Shown here: positions 1-9,142 of the stretch, piece by piece
Numbering within the stretch: the first letter of the stretch is position 1
How the letters are laid out: each line of letters begins with the position of its first letter
Assembly: GCA_040403315.1 (NCBI GenBank)
Contig: JBBAKX010000001.1
Coordinates: 62,001 to 126,000 of the forward strand
DNA length: 64,000 nucleotides
Direction of reading: 5' to 3'
Origin: CAMCXT01 sp040403315
GTDB taxonomy: Bacteria; Bacteroidota; Bacteroidia; M30B66
The notes under the pieces: model-generated
Told to the model about the DNA's origin: nothing
Seen by the model: only the letters and a program-made list of their open reading frames with translations
Databases searched by the model: none
Program-made: the position numbers and the translations under genes

Positions 1-2
1 TC

Positions 3-368
3 TATTTATTCTTTTCGGCAATCGTTATCTGGATGTATTTTGGAACTACGTCGGGCAGAAGCGCTGAATGGTTCTATTTTGTATGCTTTTTAGTGGGTGC
101 TGGTACTGGCTTCTGGGCCCTATTTGTTACAATTGCTGCTGAACAATTTGGCACCAATATCAGAAGCACAGTAACCACCACTGTTCCAAATTTCGTTCGT
201 GGAGCGGTGATTCCAATTACAGCAAGTTTCAAAGCATTGGAAGGCTCTTTAGGGACATTGAATGCGGCTGTATCAGTTGGTATTGTTTGTTTATTGCTCT
301 CTTTTTGGGCAATATGGGGAGTTGAGGAAACTTTTTCGAAGGAACTCAATTACACAGAAACGATGTAA
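3..368 (+). CDS. MFS transporter, C-terminal fragment (cut by window edge)
   Basis: The reading frame is open from the left edge, so only the last ~120 residues of a membrane transporter are seen. Three to four hydrophobic helices are visible, with a glycine-rich helix start (LVGAGTGFWALFV) and a short polar loop (NIRSTVTTTVPNF) before the next helix, as in the C-terminal bundle of sugar-phosphate or peptide-type MFS permeases. The protein ends in a short charged tail. The substrate cannot be told from this fragment. It is on the same strand as nuoA, but a 170-bp gap with a promoter-like sequence separates the two, so it is probably not part of the nuo transcript. Confidence 0.7.
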   Translation, partial: YLFFSAIVIWMYFGTTSGRSAEWFYFVCFLVGAGTGFWALFVTIAAEQFGTNIRSTVTTTVPNFVRGAVIPITASFKALEGSLGTLNAAVSVGIVCLLLSFWAIWGVEETFSKELNYTETM

Positions 369-433
369 ACAGCCTTTCTGAGGTAGATTTCAAAGATTCG
401 CACTTTGCCAAAAAAACATCTCAACATGAACGA

Positions 434-462
434 TTTCCAACATCAATTTTCCTTTACATTTG
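434..462 (+). promoter_or_regulatory. Probable nuoA promoter
   Basis: TACATTTG at 455-462 matches the Bacteroidota -7 element TAnnTTTG exactly. A weak -33 candidate (TTTC, 434-437) lies 17 nt upstream. Transcription would start near 467, giving a leader of about 70 nt before nuoA. The match is by eye and the -33 box is poor. Confidence 0.5.
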
Positions 463-538
463 CACCCAAATTCCCTATCGGGTAAAACAATGAGGATGTG
501 TTCTTGTTAGTTTAATCCGCAGGAAAAAACGATCGGCT

Positions 539-898
539 ATGATTACAAATGAATACTTCCCAATGCTCATACAACTTGTGTTTGCCTTGGGTTTTGTGGT
601 GTTAGTTCTGGTGGTCACTCACTTGATCGGCCCTTCAAGAAAAACCGAAAATAAACTCGACAGTTTCGAGTGCGGTATCGAGTCTAAAGGTAACGCACGA
701 CTTCCTTTTTCAATTAAGTATTTCCTTACGGCCATTCTTTTTGTGCTGTTCGATGTAGAAGTTATCTTCTTTTACCCGTGGGCAACCAACTTCAAGGAAC
801 TTGGTTTGTACGGTTTTACTAGCATGGGAATCTTTGTAGCACTTTTTCTACTAGGCTTCCTGTACTTGAGAAAAAAACAAGCATTCAAATGGGAATAA
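539..898 (+). CDS. nuoA: NADH-quinone oxidoreductase subunit A
   Basis: Small membrane subunit of respiratory complex I, sitting next to NuoH, NuoJ and NuoK near the quinone chamber. The 119 residues give three transmembrane helices. The family loop DSFECGIES, with its conserved cysteine, follows helix 1, and helix 2 carries the acidic motif LFDVEVIFFYPWA. The length is normal for the family. It is the first gene of a tightly packed nuoA-I run (22 nt before nuoB) and has a promoter-like sequence about 77 nt upstream. Confidence 0.96.
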   Translation: MITNEYFPMLIQLVFALGFVVLVLVVTHLIGPSRKTENKLDSFECGIESKGNARLPFSIKYFLTAILFVLFDVEVIFFYPWATNFKELGLYGFTSMGIFVALFLLGFLYLRKKQAFKWE

Positions 899-920
899 TT
901 CAAAACCAAGCAGTAAAATC

Positions 921-1463
921 ATGAGCGACATGAAATTGGTTGAAGCCCCAGAGGGCATTCAGGGTGAAGGTTTCTTTGCCACAAGCCTCAATAAAGTTAT
1001 CGGCATGGCGCGCGCAAATTCGATGTGGCCTCTACCATTCGCAACATCTTGCTGCGGAATCGAATTCATGGCCACAATGGGATCAGACTACGACCTTGCG
1101 CGCTTCGGTTCGGAAAGGATGAGTTTCTCCCCGCGCCAAGCAGATCTGCTCATGGTGATGGGAACAATCGCTAAGAAAATGGGGCCAGTGTTGCGCCAAG
1201 TATACGAACAAATGGCAGAGCCGCGTTGGGTTATTGCTGTTGGTGCTTGCGCTTCAAGCGGTGGCATTTTCGACACTTACAGCGTACTCCAAGGCATCGA
1301 CAAGATTATCCCAGTGGATGTTTACGTGCCTGGTTGCCCACCTCGCCCCGAACAAATCATCGATGGTGTAATGCGTATCCAAGATCTCGTTCGCGATGAA
1401 AGTCTTCGCCGTCGTCATTCACCTGAATACAAACAACTTCTTGCCTCTTACGGCATCGTTTAA
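921..1463 (+). CDS. nuoB: NADH-quinone oxidoreductase subunit B
   Basis: Peripheral-arm subunit that binds iron-sulfur cluster N2, the last cluster before quinone. The four expected cysteines are present: adjacent C44 and C45 in ATSCCGIEF, C110 in GACASSGG and C139 in VPGCPPRPE. Its 180 residues fit the family. It ends 2 nt before nuoC, consistent with co-transcription with the rest of the nuoA-I block. All catalytic motifs are intact. Confidence 0.97.
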   Translation: MSDMKLVEAPEGIQGEGFFATSLNKVIGMARANSMWPLPFATSCCGIEFMATMGSDYDLARFGSERMSFSPRQADLLMVMGTIAKKMGPVLRQVYEQMAEPRWVIAVGACASSGGIFDTYSVLQGIDKIIPVDVYVPGCPPRPEQIIDGVMRIQDLVRDESLRRRHSPEYKQLLASYGIV

Positions 1464-1465
1464 CC

Positions 1466-1969
1466 ATGGCGCTCAATAACGATATAGTTCTAAGCCGCTT
1501 ACAGGAAAAATTTCCGGATGCCATCCGCGAAGCGTATATCAACTTCGATCAACTCAACATCGAAATCGATCCTGCACACAATGCTGCAATCTTGAGATTT
1601 CTCAAAGAGGACGAGGAAATGAATTTCAATTATCTCACCGATCTTACAGCCGTGCATATGCCCGATCAAGCTGGAAAAGAAATTGGTGTGATTTATCATC
1701 TTCACAATCTTTACGACAATTACCGTTTACGATTGAAAGCTTGGCTTCCTGCTTCTGAACCAGTAATTTCTACTGCATCAAGTATTTGGTTAGGTGCCAA
1801 TTGGATGGAAAGAGAAACATATGATTTTTTCGGTGTTCGTTTCGACGGGCATCCTGATTTGAGAAGAATCCTCAATGTTGATCACATGGAGATTTTTCCC
1901 CTTTTAAAACAATATCCGCTGGAAGATTCCAGTCGCGACGATAAAGACGACCGATTCTTTGGCCGCTAA
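1466..1969 (+). CDS. nuoC: NADH-quinone oxidoreductase subunit C
   Basis: Peripheral-arm scaffold subunit (30-kDa type) packed against NuoD. The family signature is visible in the C-terminal half as WLGANWMERETYDFFGV followed by F-G-H-P-D-LRRIL. The gene is separate from nuoD here, whereas Enterobacteria have a fused nuoCD. The 167-residue length is typical. It starts 2 nt after nuoB and its stop lies about 10 nt before the preferred nuoD start. Confidence 0.95.
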   Translation: MALNNDIVLSRLQEKFPDAIREAYINFDQLNIEIDPAHNAAILRFLKEDEEMNFNYLTDLTAVHMPDQAGKEIGVIYHLHNLYDNYRLRLKAWLPASEPVISTASSIWLGANWMERETYDFFGVRFDGHPDLRRILNVDHMEIFPLLKQYPLEDSSRDDKDDRFFGR

Positions 1970-1979
1970 TCCAGAAGCA

Positions 1980-3191
1980 ATGACAGAACAATCAATCTTC
2001 GGAGAAGACTTTGTAAAACCGGAAGAAAAGCAATACAACACGCTTAATCTAGGTCCTACACACCCTGCAACCCACGGTGTATTTCAAAACATCCTGCAAA
2101 TGGATGGCGAAATCATTATTTCGGCTGAACCAACTATCGGTTATATTCATCGCGCCTTTGAAAAACTGGCAGAACGCCGACCATTTTATCAGGTTACACC
2201 GATCACCGACCGATTAAACTACTGCTCATCGCCAATCAACAACATTGGCTGGCACCTGACAGTGGAAAAATTGCTCAACGTAAGCACTCCAAAAAGAGTC
2301 GATTACATGCGGGTAATTATCATGGAACTCGCGCGAATTGCCGATCACTTAGTTTGCAATGCCGTTTTGGGCGTAGACTCTGGAGCGCTTACAGGTTTTA
2401 CATATATGTTCCAAGAACGCGAGCGTATTTACGACTTGTACGAAGAGATTGCTGGGGCTCGACTTACTACCAATATTGGGCGCGTTGGCGGCTTTGAAAG
2501 AGATTTTACTCCACGCTTTCATGAAAAACTGAAAGAGTTTTTGGCAGGATTCCCTAAAAGATTCGAAGAATTTGATTCGTTGATTACTCGAAACAGAATT
2601 TTTATGGACCGTGTGATTAACGTTGGGCCTATTAGCGCAGAAAAAGCTTTGAGCTACAGTTTTGCCGGACCGAACCTACGGGCTGCAGGTGTAGACTACG
2701 ATGTACGGGTGATGAACCCTTATTGCTCTTATCAGGATTTCGATTTCATGATTCCTGTAGGAACCCATGGCGATACATTCGATCGTTTTGTAGTGCGCCA
2801 AAATGAAATCAGAGAAAGCCTCAAAATAATCAATCAAGCATACAACAACCTTCCAGAAGGGAACTTCCATGCTGATTGCCCTGAATTCTATCTTCCTAAA
2901 AAGGAGGATGTTTACAATTCGATGGAAGCCTTAATCTGGCATTTCAAAATTGTAATGGGCGAAGTTGACCTTCCAGCCGGTGAAGTGTATCATTCGGTTG
3001 AAGGGGCTAACGGAGAACTTGGTTACTATCTAATTTCCGATGGAGGAAGAACTCCTTACCGTTTACATTTCCGCCGTCCTAGTTTCATTTACTATCAAGC
3101 ATATCCGGAAATGATTAAAGGTCAAATGCTCTCCGATGCAGTCCTCACATTGTCGAGCATGAATGTTATTGCAGGTGAACTGGACGCATAA
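1980..3191 (+). CDS. nuoD: NADH-quinone oxidoreductase subunit D
   Basis: 49-kDa subunit that, with NuoB, forms the quinone-binding pocket. The N-terminal LGPTHPATHGV motif and the RGGFERDF-like segment (GRVGGFERDF) are present, and the C-terminus ends with the family pattern G-E-L-DA. I prefer the ATG at 1980 (403 residues). The frame also opens at a TTG at 1959 inside the end of nuoC, adding seven residues with no family support. NuoE follows after 11 nt. Confidence 0.96.
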   Translation: MTEQSIFGEDFVKPEEKQYNTLNLGPTHPATHGVFQNILQMDGEIIISAEPTIGYIHRAFEKLAERRPFYQVTPITDRLNYCSSPINNIGWHLTVEKLLNVSTPKRVDYMRVIIMELARIADHLVCNAVLGVDSGALTGFTYMFQERERIYDLYEEIAGARLTTNIGRVGGFERDFTPRFHEKLKEFLAGFPKRFEEFDSLITRNRIFMDRVINVGPISAEKALSYSFAGPNLRAAGVDYDVRVMNPYCSYQDFDFMIPVGTHGDTFDRFVVRQNEIRESLKIINQAYNNLPEGNFHADCPEFYLPKKEDVYNSMEALIWHFKIVMGEVDLPAGEVYHSVEGANGELGYYLISDGGRTPYRLHFRRPSFIYYQAYPEMIKGQMLSDAVLTLSSMNVIAGELDA

Positions 3192-3202
3192 AAAAGAACA
3201 GC

Positions 3203-3784
3203 ATGGCAGCTCCAACACAAGGAACCAGAGATTTTAACCCCGATGTAAGGGGAAAAATCCATTTTAGTGAAGAGGCGCTTCAAACCATCGAAGCACTCAT
3301 GAAACGCTATCCTGAAGGAAAGCATAAATCGGCATTGTTACCTGTTCTTCACGTTGCACAAGCCGAAGCTGACGGCTGGCTAAGTGCAGAAGTGATGGAT
3401 TATGTAGCCGAATTGATGAAAATTTCATCGATAGAAGTTTTCGAAGTGGCATCCTTCTATTCAATGTACAACCTCAAGCCAGTAGGTAAATGTGTACTTG
3501 AAGTTTGCCGTACGTCTTCTTGTTGGACGCGCGGCGCTGAAGACATCGTTGATTACATTGGCAAAAAATTAAACATCCGCGAAGGCGAAACAACGCCAGA
3601 TGGAATGTTCACCTTAAAAACTGTTGAATGCCTTGGTTCATGTGGATCAGCGCCAATGCTACAGTGTGGTGCAGAATACCACGAGAACCTTACCGAAAAC
3701 CGCGTTGATGCACTGCTCGACAGACTGCGCACCGATGGGAAACGGAAGAGTTATACAGATCTTGATTTTCAAAATACGAAGTGA
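3203..3784 (+). CDS. nuoE: NADH-quinone oxidoreductase subunit E
   Basis: 24-kDa thioredoxin-like subunit of the NADH-oxidising module. The [2Fe-2S] ligands fit the family spacing: C102 and C107 (C-x4-C in VCRTSSCW), then C143 and C147 (C-x3-C in ECLGSCGSAP). The 193 residues are a little longer than the common 160-180 because of extra N- and C-terminal residues. It lies in the nuo run, 8 nt before nuoF. Confidence 0.96.
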   Translation: MAAPTQGTRDFNPDVRGKIHFSEEALQTIEALMKRYPEGKHKSALLPVLHVAQAEADGWLSAEVMDYVAELMKISSIEVFEVASFYSMYNLKPVGKCVLEVCRTSSCWTRGAEDIVDYIGKKLNIREGETTPDGMFTLKTVECLGSCGSAPMLQCGAEYHENLTENRVDALLDRLRTDGKRKSYTDLDFQNTK

Positions 3785-3792
3785 GCTGAAAC

Positions 3793-5154
3793 ATGAGTAG
3801 AAAACTGCTTTTAGCCAACGACCATATTCCAGGCATCCAGTCTTACGAGGTGTATCGCTCTAACGGAGGGTACCGCTCGGTTGAAAAGGCGCTCAAAACC
3901 ATGAGCCCTGAAGATGTTGTGGAAGAGGTGAAAAAATCCGGCCTGCGTGGTCGCGGTGGTGCTGGTTTCCCTACGGGGATGAAATGGAGTTTCTTGGCGA
4001 AGCCCGAAGGTGTTCCACGCTATTTGGTGTGCAATGCCGACGAATCGGAGCCGGGAACTTTCAAGGATCGTTACTTGATGGAACACATTCCTCACATTCT
4101 AGTGGAAGGAATGATAACTTCAAGTTTTGCACTTGGAGCCAATACTTCCTACATCTACATCCGTGGTGAGTATTTTTATGTGGCTCGAATCGTTGAAAAA
4201 GCGATCGCTGAAGCTTACGCAAATGGCTGGCTTGGAAAGAACATCCTTGGAACTGGCTTCAACCATGACATGTATGTTCAAGTAGGAGGTGGCGCTTACA
4301 TCTGCGGAGAAGAAACTGCACTCCTAGAGTCATTGGAAGGGAAACGTGGAAATCCACGTATTAAGCCTCCTTTCCCAGCTATCGCCGGATTGTATGGCTG
4401 CCCAACTGTAGTGAACAATGTTGAAACTATCGCTGCCGTAGTTCCGATTGTGAACGATGGAGGCGATGAATATGCGAAAATTGGAATCGGTCGTTCAACT
4501 GGAACAAAACTGATTTCGGCCTCTGGAAACATCAACAAACCTGGCGTTTACGAAATCGAACTCGGCGTACCAGTTGAGGAGTTTATTTTCTCAGATCAAT
4601 ACTGCGGAGGAATTGCAAACGGAAAGCGCATGAAAGCATGTGTTCCGGGTGGTTCTTCTGTTCCAATTTTGCCTGATTACTTGGTTTGCAAAACCGCTAC
4701 AGGTGAAGATCGTTTAATGACTTACGAATCGTTGAGCGATGGGGGTTTCGCTACTGGCTCAATGCTAGGTTCGGGAGGATTTATCGTGTACGATGAAAAC
4801 CAATGCATCGTGCGTAACACTTGGAATTTCAGTCGCTTCTATCACCACGAAAGTTGTGGACAATGCAGCCCGTGCCGCGAAGGAACAGGTTGGATGGAAC
4901 GCGTGCTGCACCGCCTTGAAAAAGGTATGGGCAATTTGAGTGATATCGATTTGTTGGTAGAAGTGGCAAAAAAGATTGAAGGCAATACGATTTGTCCGCT
5001 TGGTGATGCTGCTGCATGGCCTGTAGCTGCTGCTATTCGTCACTTCCGTCATGAATTTGAACACCACGTGCTGAATCCTGACAAAGTAAAAGATCCAAAA
5101 CACGGTCACCGCGAACCGATCATGCCGGTAAAACCTCAACCAGTTACCGCCTAA
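3793..5154 (+). CDS. nuoF: NADH-quinone oxidoreductase subunit F
   Basis: 51-kDa flavoprotein that oxidises NADH using FMN and passes electrons to cluster N3. The glycine-rich NADH/FMN motif GRGGAGFPTGMKW and the CNADESEPGTFKDR segment are in the N-terminal half. The [4Fe-4S] ligands are C355, C358, C361 (SCGQCSPCREG) and C401 (TICPLGD). Length 453 residues, normal. Having NuoE and NuoF here means this is a true NADH-dependent complex I and not the 11- or 12-subunit form. Confidence 0.97.
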   Translation: MSRKLLLANDHIPGIQSYEVYRSNGGYRSVEKALKTMSPEDVVEEVKKSGLRGRGGAGFPTGMKWSFLAKPEGVPRYLVCNADESEPGTFKDRYLMEHIPHILVEGMITSSFALGANTSYIYIRGEYFYVARIVEKAIAEAYANGWLGKNILGTGFNHDMYVQVGGGAYICGEETALLESLEGKRGNPRIKPPFPAIAGLYGCPTVVNNVETIAAVVPIVNDGGDEYAKIGIGRSTGTKLISASGNINKPGVYEIELGVPVEEFIFSDQYCGGIANGKRMKACVPGGSSVPILPDYLVCKTATGEDRLMTYESLSDGGFATGSMLGSGGFIVYDENQCIVRNTWNFSRFYHHESCGQCSPCREGTGWMERVLHRLEKGMGNLSDIDLLVEVAKKIEGNTICPLGDAAAWPVAAAIRHFRHEFEHHVLNPDKVKDPKHGHREPIMPVKPQPVTA

Positions 5155-5165
5155 CGCATTGAATC

Positions 5166-6137
5166 ATGAGTTTACTCAAAGTTACGATCGACAATAAAAC
5201 CATCGAGGTAGAGCCAGGAACTACCATTCTCCAAGCTGCGAGAATGATTGGTCCAGAAGTGGCTCCTCCTGCAATGTGCTATTATACAAAGCTCAAAACA
5301 TCAGGCGGTTACTGCCGTACCTGTTTGGTGAAAGTTTCAAAAGGTTCTGAAAAAGATCCACGTCCGATGCCGAAACTGGTGGCTTCATGCCGCACCACAG
5401 TGATGGACGGAATGGAAGTGGAAAATTTCACTTCACCTGAAGTAGTTGATGCACGCAATGGAGTTGTTGAATTTTTGTTGTTGAACCATCCACTCGATTG
5501 CCCTATTTGCGATCAAGCTGGAGAATGCCACTTGCAAGATTTGAGCTACGAGAACGGCAAAAGCAAGACTCGCAATGAGTTTGAGCGTCGTACATTCGAG
5601 AAAATCGACATTGGCGATAAGATTCAATTGCACATGACGCGCTGCATCCTTTGCTATCGTTGTGTGAAAGTTGCTGATCAATTCACTCCCGAACGTGTTC
5701 ATGGGGTAATCAACCGCGGTGAAGTTTCAGAAATCAGTACATACATTCAACACGCAGTTGATAATGATTTCTCTGGAAACATGATCGATGTTTGTCCGGT
5801 AGGTGCATTAACCGACAAGACTTTCCGTTTCAAGAGTCGCGTGTGGTTCCTCAAGCCTGTGGACGCACACCGAACTTGCGAAAAGTGTTCAGGGAAAACG
5901 GTGTTGTGGAAATACGGACAAGAAATTTACCGCATCACAGGCCGAAAAGACCAGTGGGGCGAAGTAGAAGAATTTATCTGTAACACTTGTCGTTTCGATA
6001 AAAAAGCACCATCCGATTGGACCGAAGAAGGCCCGCGCAAGCTTTCTCGTCACTCAGTAATTTCGCAAGGACAATATGGTGCAAACACCAAGTTTGTTGC
6101 TTCTCCTGTAACCTTACCTAAAAAACAACTGAGCTGA
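5166..6137 (+). CDS. nuoG: NADH-quinone oxidoreductase subunit G, short form
   Basis: Iron-sulfur relay subunit of the peripheral arm. At 323 residues it has only the cluster-binding part: [2Fe-2S] C38, C50, C53, C75; the H108/C112/C115/C121 set; [4Fe-4S] C160, C163, C166 with C210; and C238, C241, C272, C275 in the N7-like position. The large molybdopterin-oxidoreductase-like domain of E. coli NuoG (about 900 residues) is missing. The gene ends cleanly and nuoH starts after 1 nt. From memory, flavobacterial NuoG proteins are this short, so I read it as the lineage form and not a truncation. Confidence 0.93.
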   Translation: MSLLKVTIDNKTIEVEPGTTILQAARMIGPEVAPPAMCYYTKLKTSGGYCRTCLVKVSKGSEKDPRPMPKLVASCRTTVMDGMEVENFTSPEVVDARNGVVEFLLLNHPLDCPICDQAGECHLQDLSYENGKSKTRNEFERRTFEKIDIGDKIQLHMTRCILCYRCVKVADQFTPERVHGVINRGEVSEISTYIQHAVDNDFSGNMIDVCPVGALTDKTFRFKSRVWFLKPVDAHRTCEKCSGKTVLWKYGQEIYRITGRKDQWGEVEEFICNTCRFDKKAPSDWTEEGPRKLSRHSVISQGQYGANTKFVASPVTLPKKQLS

Positions 6138-6138
6138 A

Positions 6139-7185
6139 ATGGATTTGTTGTTCCTCCTTGATAAATCGGTAATTGCCTTTGTAGCGTTTTCGATTACATT
6201 GCTCATCGCTACTTACAGCACATACGCTGAACGTAAAATTGCTGCCTTTCTTCAAGACCGAGTAGGTCCTGACCGTGCGGGCCCATTTGGTATTTTTCAG
6301 CCATTGGCTGATGCGGGTAAGTTTTTCTTCAAAGAAGAGATCATCCCAAATACTTCAGACAAGTTCTTGTTCATCATCGGACCAGGAATCGCGATGCTTA
6401 CTGCATTGATGACATCAGTTGTAATTCCGTGGGGCGATACTTTAGAAATTGCTGGCCGCCAAGTTTCACTTCAAGTGTCGGACCTCAACATTGGCGTTTT
6501 ATATGTTTTCGGAGTTGTGTCGTTAGGTGTTTATGGTATCATGATCGGTGGATGGGCGTCGAACAATAAATTCTCATTGCTTGGAGCGATCCGCGCATCA
6601 TCGCAAATGATCAGCTACGAGCTTAGTATGGGCTTGGCACTTATCGCTTTGATCATGATGACGGGTACCTTAAGCGTAAAAGATATTGTTGACCAACAGC
6701 ACGGTTTCTGGCATAATGGCTGGTTTACTTGGAATTTTTTCAGTCAGCCGCTAGGCTTCTTGTTGTTTATCGTTTGTGCATTTGCAGAGTGCAACAGAAC
6801 ACCGTTCGATCTTGCTGAGTGTGATGCGGAATTGGTGGGAGGTTACCATACAGAATACAGTTCAATGAAATTGGGCTTTTTCATGTTTGCAGAGTACATC
6901 AACATGTTTATTTCGTCGGCATTCATGGCGAGTTTGTACTTCGGTGGATACAACTTCCCATTCATGGATGATCTGGGCTTGTCGCAAAACTGGATCACGA
7001 TTATCGGAACCATTGTGTTCTTCATGAAAATTTTTGCATTCATCTTTTTCTTCATGTGGATTCGATGGACACTTCCGCGTTTCCGCTACGATCAATTAAT
7101 GCGTTTGGGATGGCAGTATATGATTCCATTGGCATTGATCAACATATTTATCACAGGAACTGTTATTTTACTTCGCCAACCATAA
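6139..7185 (+). CDS. nuoH: NADH-quinone oxidoreductase subunit H
   Basis: Membrane subunit that joins the peripheral arm to the proton-pumping arm and forms the quinone tunnel. Eight or so hydrophobic helices are visible, with the family motifs ERKIAAFLQDRVGPDRAG near residue 32 and AECNRTPFDLAE-x-E-LVGG-HTEYSS in the quinone-site loop. Length 348 residues, normal. It starts 1 nt after nuoG and is followed by nuoI after 17 nt. Confidence 0.97.
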   Translation: MDLLFLLDKSVIAFVAFSITLLIATYSTYAERKIAAFLQDRVGPDRAGPFGIFQPLADAGKFFFKEEIIPNTSDKFLFIIGPGIAMLTALMTSVVIPWGDTLEIAGRQVSLQVSDLNIGVLYVFGVVSLGVYGIMIGGWASNNKFSLLGAIRASSQMISYELSMGLALIALIMMTGTLSVKDIVDQQHGFWHNGWFTWNFFSQPLGFLLFIVCAFAECNRTPFDLAECDAELVGGYHTEYSSMKLGFFMFAEYINMFISSAFMASLYFGGYNFPFMDDLGLSQNWITIIGTIVFFMKIFAFIFFFMWIRWTLPRFRYDQLMRLGWQYMIPLALINIFITGTVILLRQP

Positions 7186-7202
7186 CAGGAAAATCTTAAG
7201 CT

Positions 7203-7733
7203 ATGAAACCTTTGAGTAACCGATCGGTAGTTGTTTCAGACAAGAAGTTCACCTTAGCAGAAGGGTCTTACCTTCCCGCGGTGATCAAAGGCTTAGGCAT
7301 TACAATGAGCCACTTTTTCAGGCGTCCGGCAACTGTGAAGTATCCTGAGCAACAACGGGAATTTTCTGAAGTATATCGAGGGAAACACGTTTTGAAGCGT
7401 GATGAAAATGGAGCTGAGCGTTGCACTGCTTGCGGTTTGTGTGCTGTGAGTTGTCCGGCAGAAGCCATCACCATGGTGTCGGATGAACGCAAGAAAGGTG
7501 AAGAGCATTTGTATCGTGAAGAAAAGTATGCTGCGATCTATGAGATCAACATGTTGCGTTGTATTTTCTGTGGATTGTGCGAAGAAGCTTGTCCGAAGCA
7601 AGCGATTTTCCTCACCAAAGAAATTGCTCCAGCTAATTACGAAAGAGAAGACTTTATTTACGGCAAAGACAAGCTCATAGAAGGTATCGAACCTATGAAA
7701 CGTATCGATGTTTCGAAAAGACAAGATCGGTAA
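7203..7733 (+). CDS. nuoI: NADH-quinone oxidoreductase subunit I
   Basis: Ferredoxin-like subunit with two [4Fe-4S] clusters (N6a and N6b) in the peripheral arm. Both motifs are complete: C74, C77, C80 then C84-P (CTACGLCAVSCP), and C120, C123, C126 then C130-P (CIFCGLCEEACP). Length 176 residues. It is the last gene of the first nuo block. The next complex I gene, nuoJ, does not appear until 31841, so the operon is split here. Confidence 0.96.
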   Translation: MKPLSNRSVVVSDKKFTLAEGSYLPAVIKGLGITMSHFFRRPATVKYPEQQREFSEVYRGKHVLKRDENGAERCTACGLCAVSCPAEAITMVSDERKKGEEHLYREEKYAAIYEINMLRCIFCGLCEEACPKQAIFLTKEIAPANYEREDFIYGKDKLIEGIEPMKRIDVSKRQDR

Positions 7734-7992
7734 AAACTGAACTGTAAAAGGGCACTGGACTTAACCTAAGTCGACAACTTTACGCGCACTCGCTTAACTT
7801 TTATTAACCTTGCGTTATTGTTTGTTTAAATTGAATTTTAGCCCCAATCATTATCAATAAAGGATTTTGTGCAGTGTTTTGGCATTTCAATCGCTTAACC
7901 AAAACATAACATTCAGGACAGATTCATGATCTATGGGTTGTGGACTTTTGCATCGTTGTAAAACACGACATAAATCCATCAACTATCTACAT
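7734..7992 (+). other. Left junction of the island between nuoI and the first surface-protein gene
   Basis: About 260 bp without a convincing gene. I see no clear intrinsic terminator after nuoI and no perfect TAnnTTTG element. The nearest is GACTTTTG around 7944 with no -33 partner. A frame open from 7933 adds 20 residues ahead of the signal peptide of the next gene and is not credible. No tRNA, integrase site or direct repeat of the right junction (31627-31840) was seen. Confidence 0.4.
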
Positions 7993-9084
7993 ATGAAAAA
8001 ATCTGTACTCATTTCATTGATGTCACTTTTGACATTTCCATTGTTTTCTCAAAATGGTCTTGAAAATATTATTGTTGAGACATATTATGTGTCTGATGCC
8101 AATGATGCAACTGTTGATGCAGATGGTGGTGTTTTACCTGTTGGTTCAGTAACCCGCAGAGTATATGTAGACATGCTACCTGGATACAAACTTCAGGCTG
8201 TTTACGGAGCTCCAGCGCCAAATTTTCATGAATTGCGTATTGCTACCACCACATTATTCTTCAACAATGAGGATCGTGGAGCGATTACACCTAGTTATAC
8301 TAAAACACAGGCACGTGGCAACACAGTGATGCTTGATACTTGGGTATCAGTTGGTGGAGCTTGTACAGGCCAAATGGGCGTGCTTAAGACCGCTGATGAC
8401 GGTGTTGCAACAAACGTGAACAACGACGGAGTTTTATTGAATGCACATCCTGCTGCGGGAATTCCATTAACAGAACAAGATGGAATGGTTACAGGTACTC
8501 CAGTAAGCGTAACTAGAGTGGGTGCAGATGATCAATTTGCAAAGTTTGACGCTCAAAATGACGGATCTAATGGTCCTTTATTTTTAACATCAGATGGTTC
8601 TTGGGCTGCTTTAACTGGAGCAACAGGTCCTGATGCAGCAACAAACCAAGTATTAATCGGTCAATTTACTACTGATGGTATTTTGTCTTTTGAATTAAAC
8701 ATTCAAATCGGAACACCTGCAGGAGGTGTTGAAAGATATGTTGCTTCAAATCCTGTAGATGCAGAGATAGAATTCGCAGGATTAACTTATGTATCTGACG
8801 TAATTACGAAAGCACACTACCAGAACACAAATGATCAACTGATTACATTGTTCCCTAATCCTGCTATTGATGCATTGTCGTTGAAATTGGAAAATGAGGC
8901 AAACGGATTGGTTCGTTATTCAGTATTTAATATGCGTGGAGAACTCATATCGGTTAGAACAATCGCAAACTTCCAATCAGGAAGCACAGAGCAAATCGAT
9001 ATCTCGAATTTGGCTAAAGGCCGATATATCCTTGAAGTTATATCGAACGGAAAACGATCGACACAAAACTTCGTTAAGAATTAA
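7993..9084 (+). CDS. Secreted protein with an unnamed N-terminal domain and T9SS type A sorting domain
   Basis: 363 residues. A signal peptide (about 1-20, ending LFSQ) is followed by a ~225-residue domain (22-247) that I do not recognise but that recurs in the proteins at 12200 and 23891. Its landmarks are LENIIVETYYVSDA, GSVTRRVYVDMLPGYK, FFNNEDRGA, TPSYTKTQARGN, LDTWVSVG and FELNIQIG. Residues about 282-363 form a T9SS type A C-terminal domain (LFPNPAIDALSL... ending FVKN), so the protein should cross the outer membrane through type IX secretion. I start at the ATG at 7993 because it gives the signal peptide. It is the first gene of the island, and a terminator separates it from the receptor gene downstream. 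Confidence 0.85.
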   Translation: MKKSVLISLMSLLTFPLFSQNGLENIIVETYYVSDANDATVDADGGVLPVGSVTRRVYVDMLPGYKLQAVYGAPAPNFHELRIATTTLFFNNEDRGAITPSYTKTQARGNTVMLDTWVSVGGACTGQMGVLKTADDGVATNVNNDGVLLNAHPAAGIPLTEQDGMVTGTPVSVTRVGADDQFAKFDAQNDGSNGPLFLTSDGSWAALTGATGPDAATNQVLIGQFTTDGILSFELNIQIGTPAGGVERYVASNPVDAEIEFAGLTYVSDVITKAHYQNTNDQLITLFPNPAIDALSLKLENEANGLVRYSVFNMRGELISVRTIANFQSGSTEQIDISNLAKGRYILEVISNGKRSTQNFVKN

Positions 9085-9101
9085 TTTCGAAAACATTCAT
9101 G

Positions 9102-9131
9102 AGCAGGACCTAAAAAGTCCTGCTTTTTTTT
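9102..9131 (+). terminator. Intrinsic terminator after the first island gene
   Basis: AGCAGGAC / GTCCTGCT form a perfect 8-bp stem with a 7-nt loop, followed by a run of eight T. It lies only 12 nt before the receptor start codon at 9143, so it can stop transcripts of the 7993 gene or limit read-through into the receptor gene. Confidence 0.85.
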
Positions 9132-9142
9132 CTGAAAGGATT

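Noticed and set aside
5166..6137. nuoG as a pseudogene
   Set aside because: All ligand cysteines are intact, the stop is directly followed by nuoH, and short NuoG is expected in this group.
8894..9142. Longer N-terminus for the TonB receptor
   Set aside because: It would overlap the previous gene by 190 bp, cross a terminator and bury the signal peptide. The ATG at 9143 is far better.
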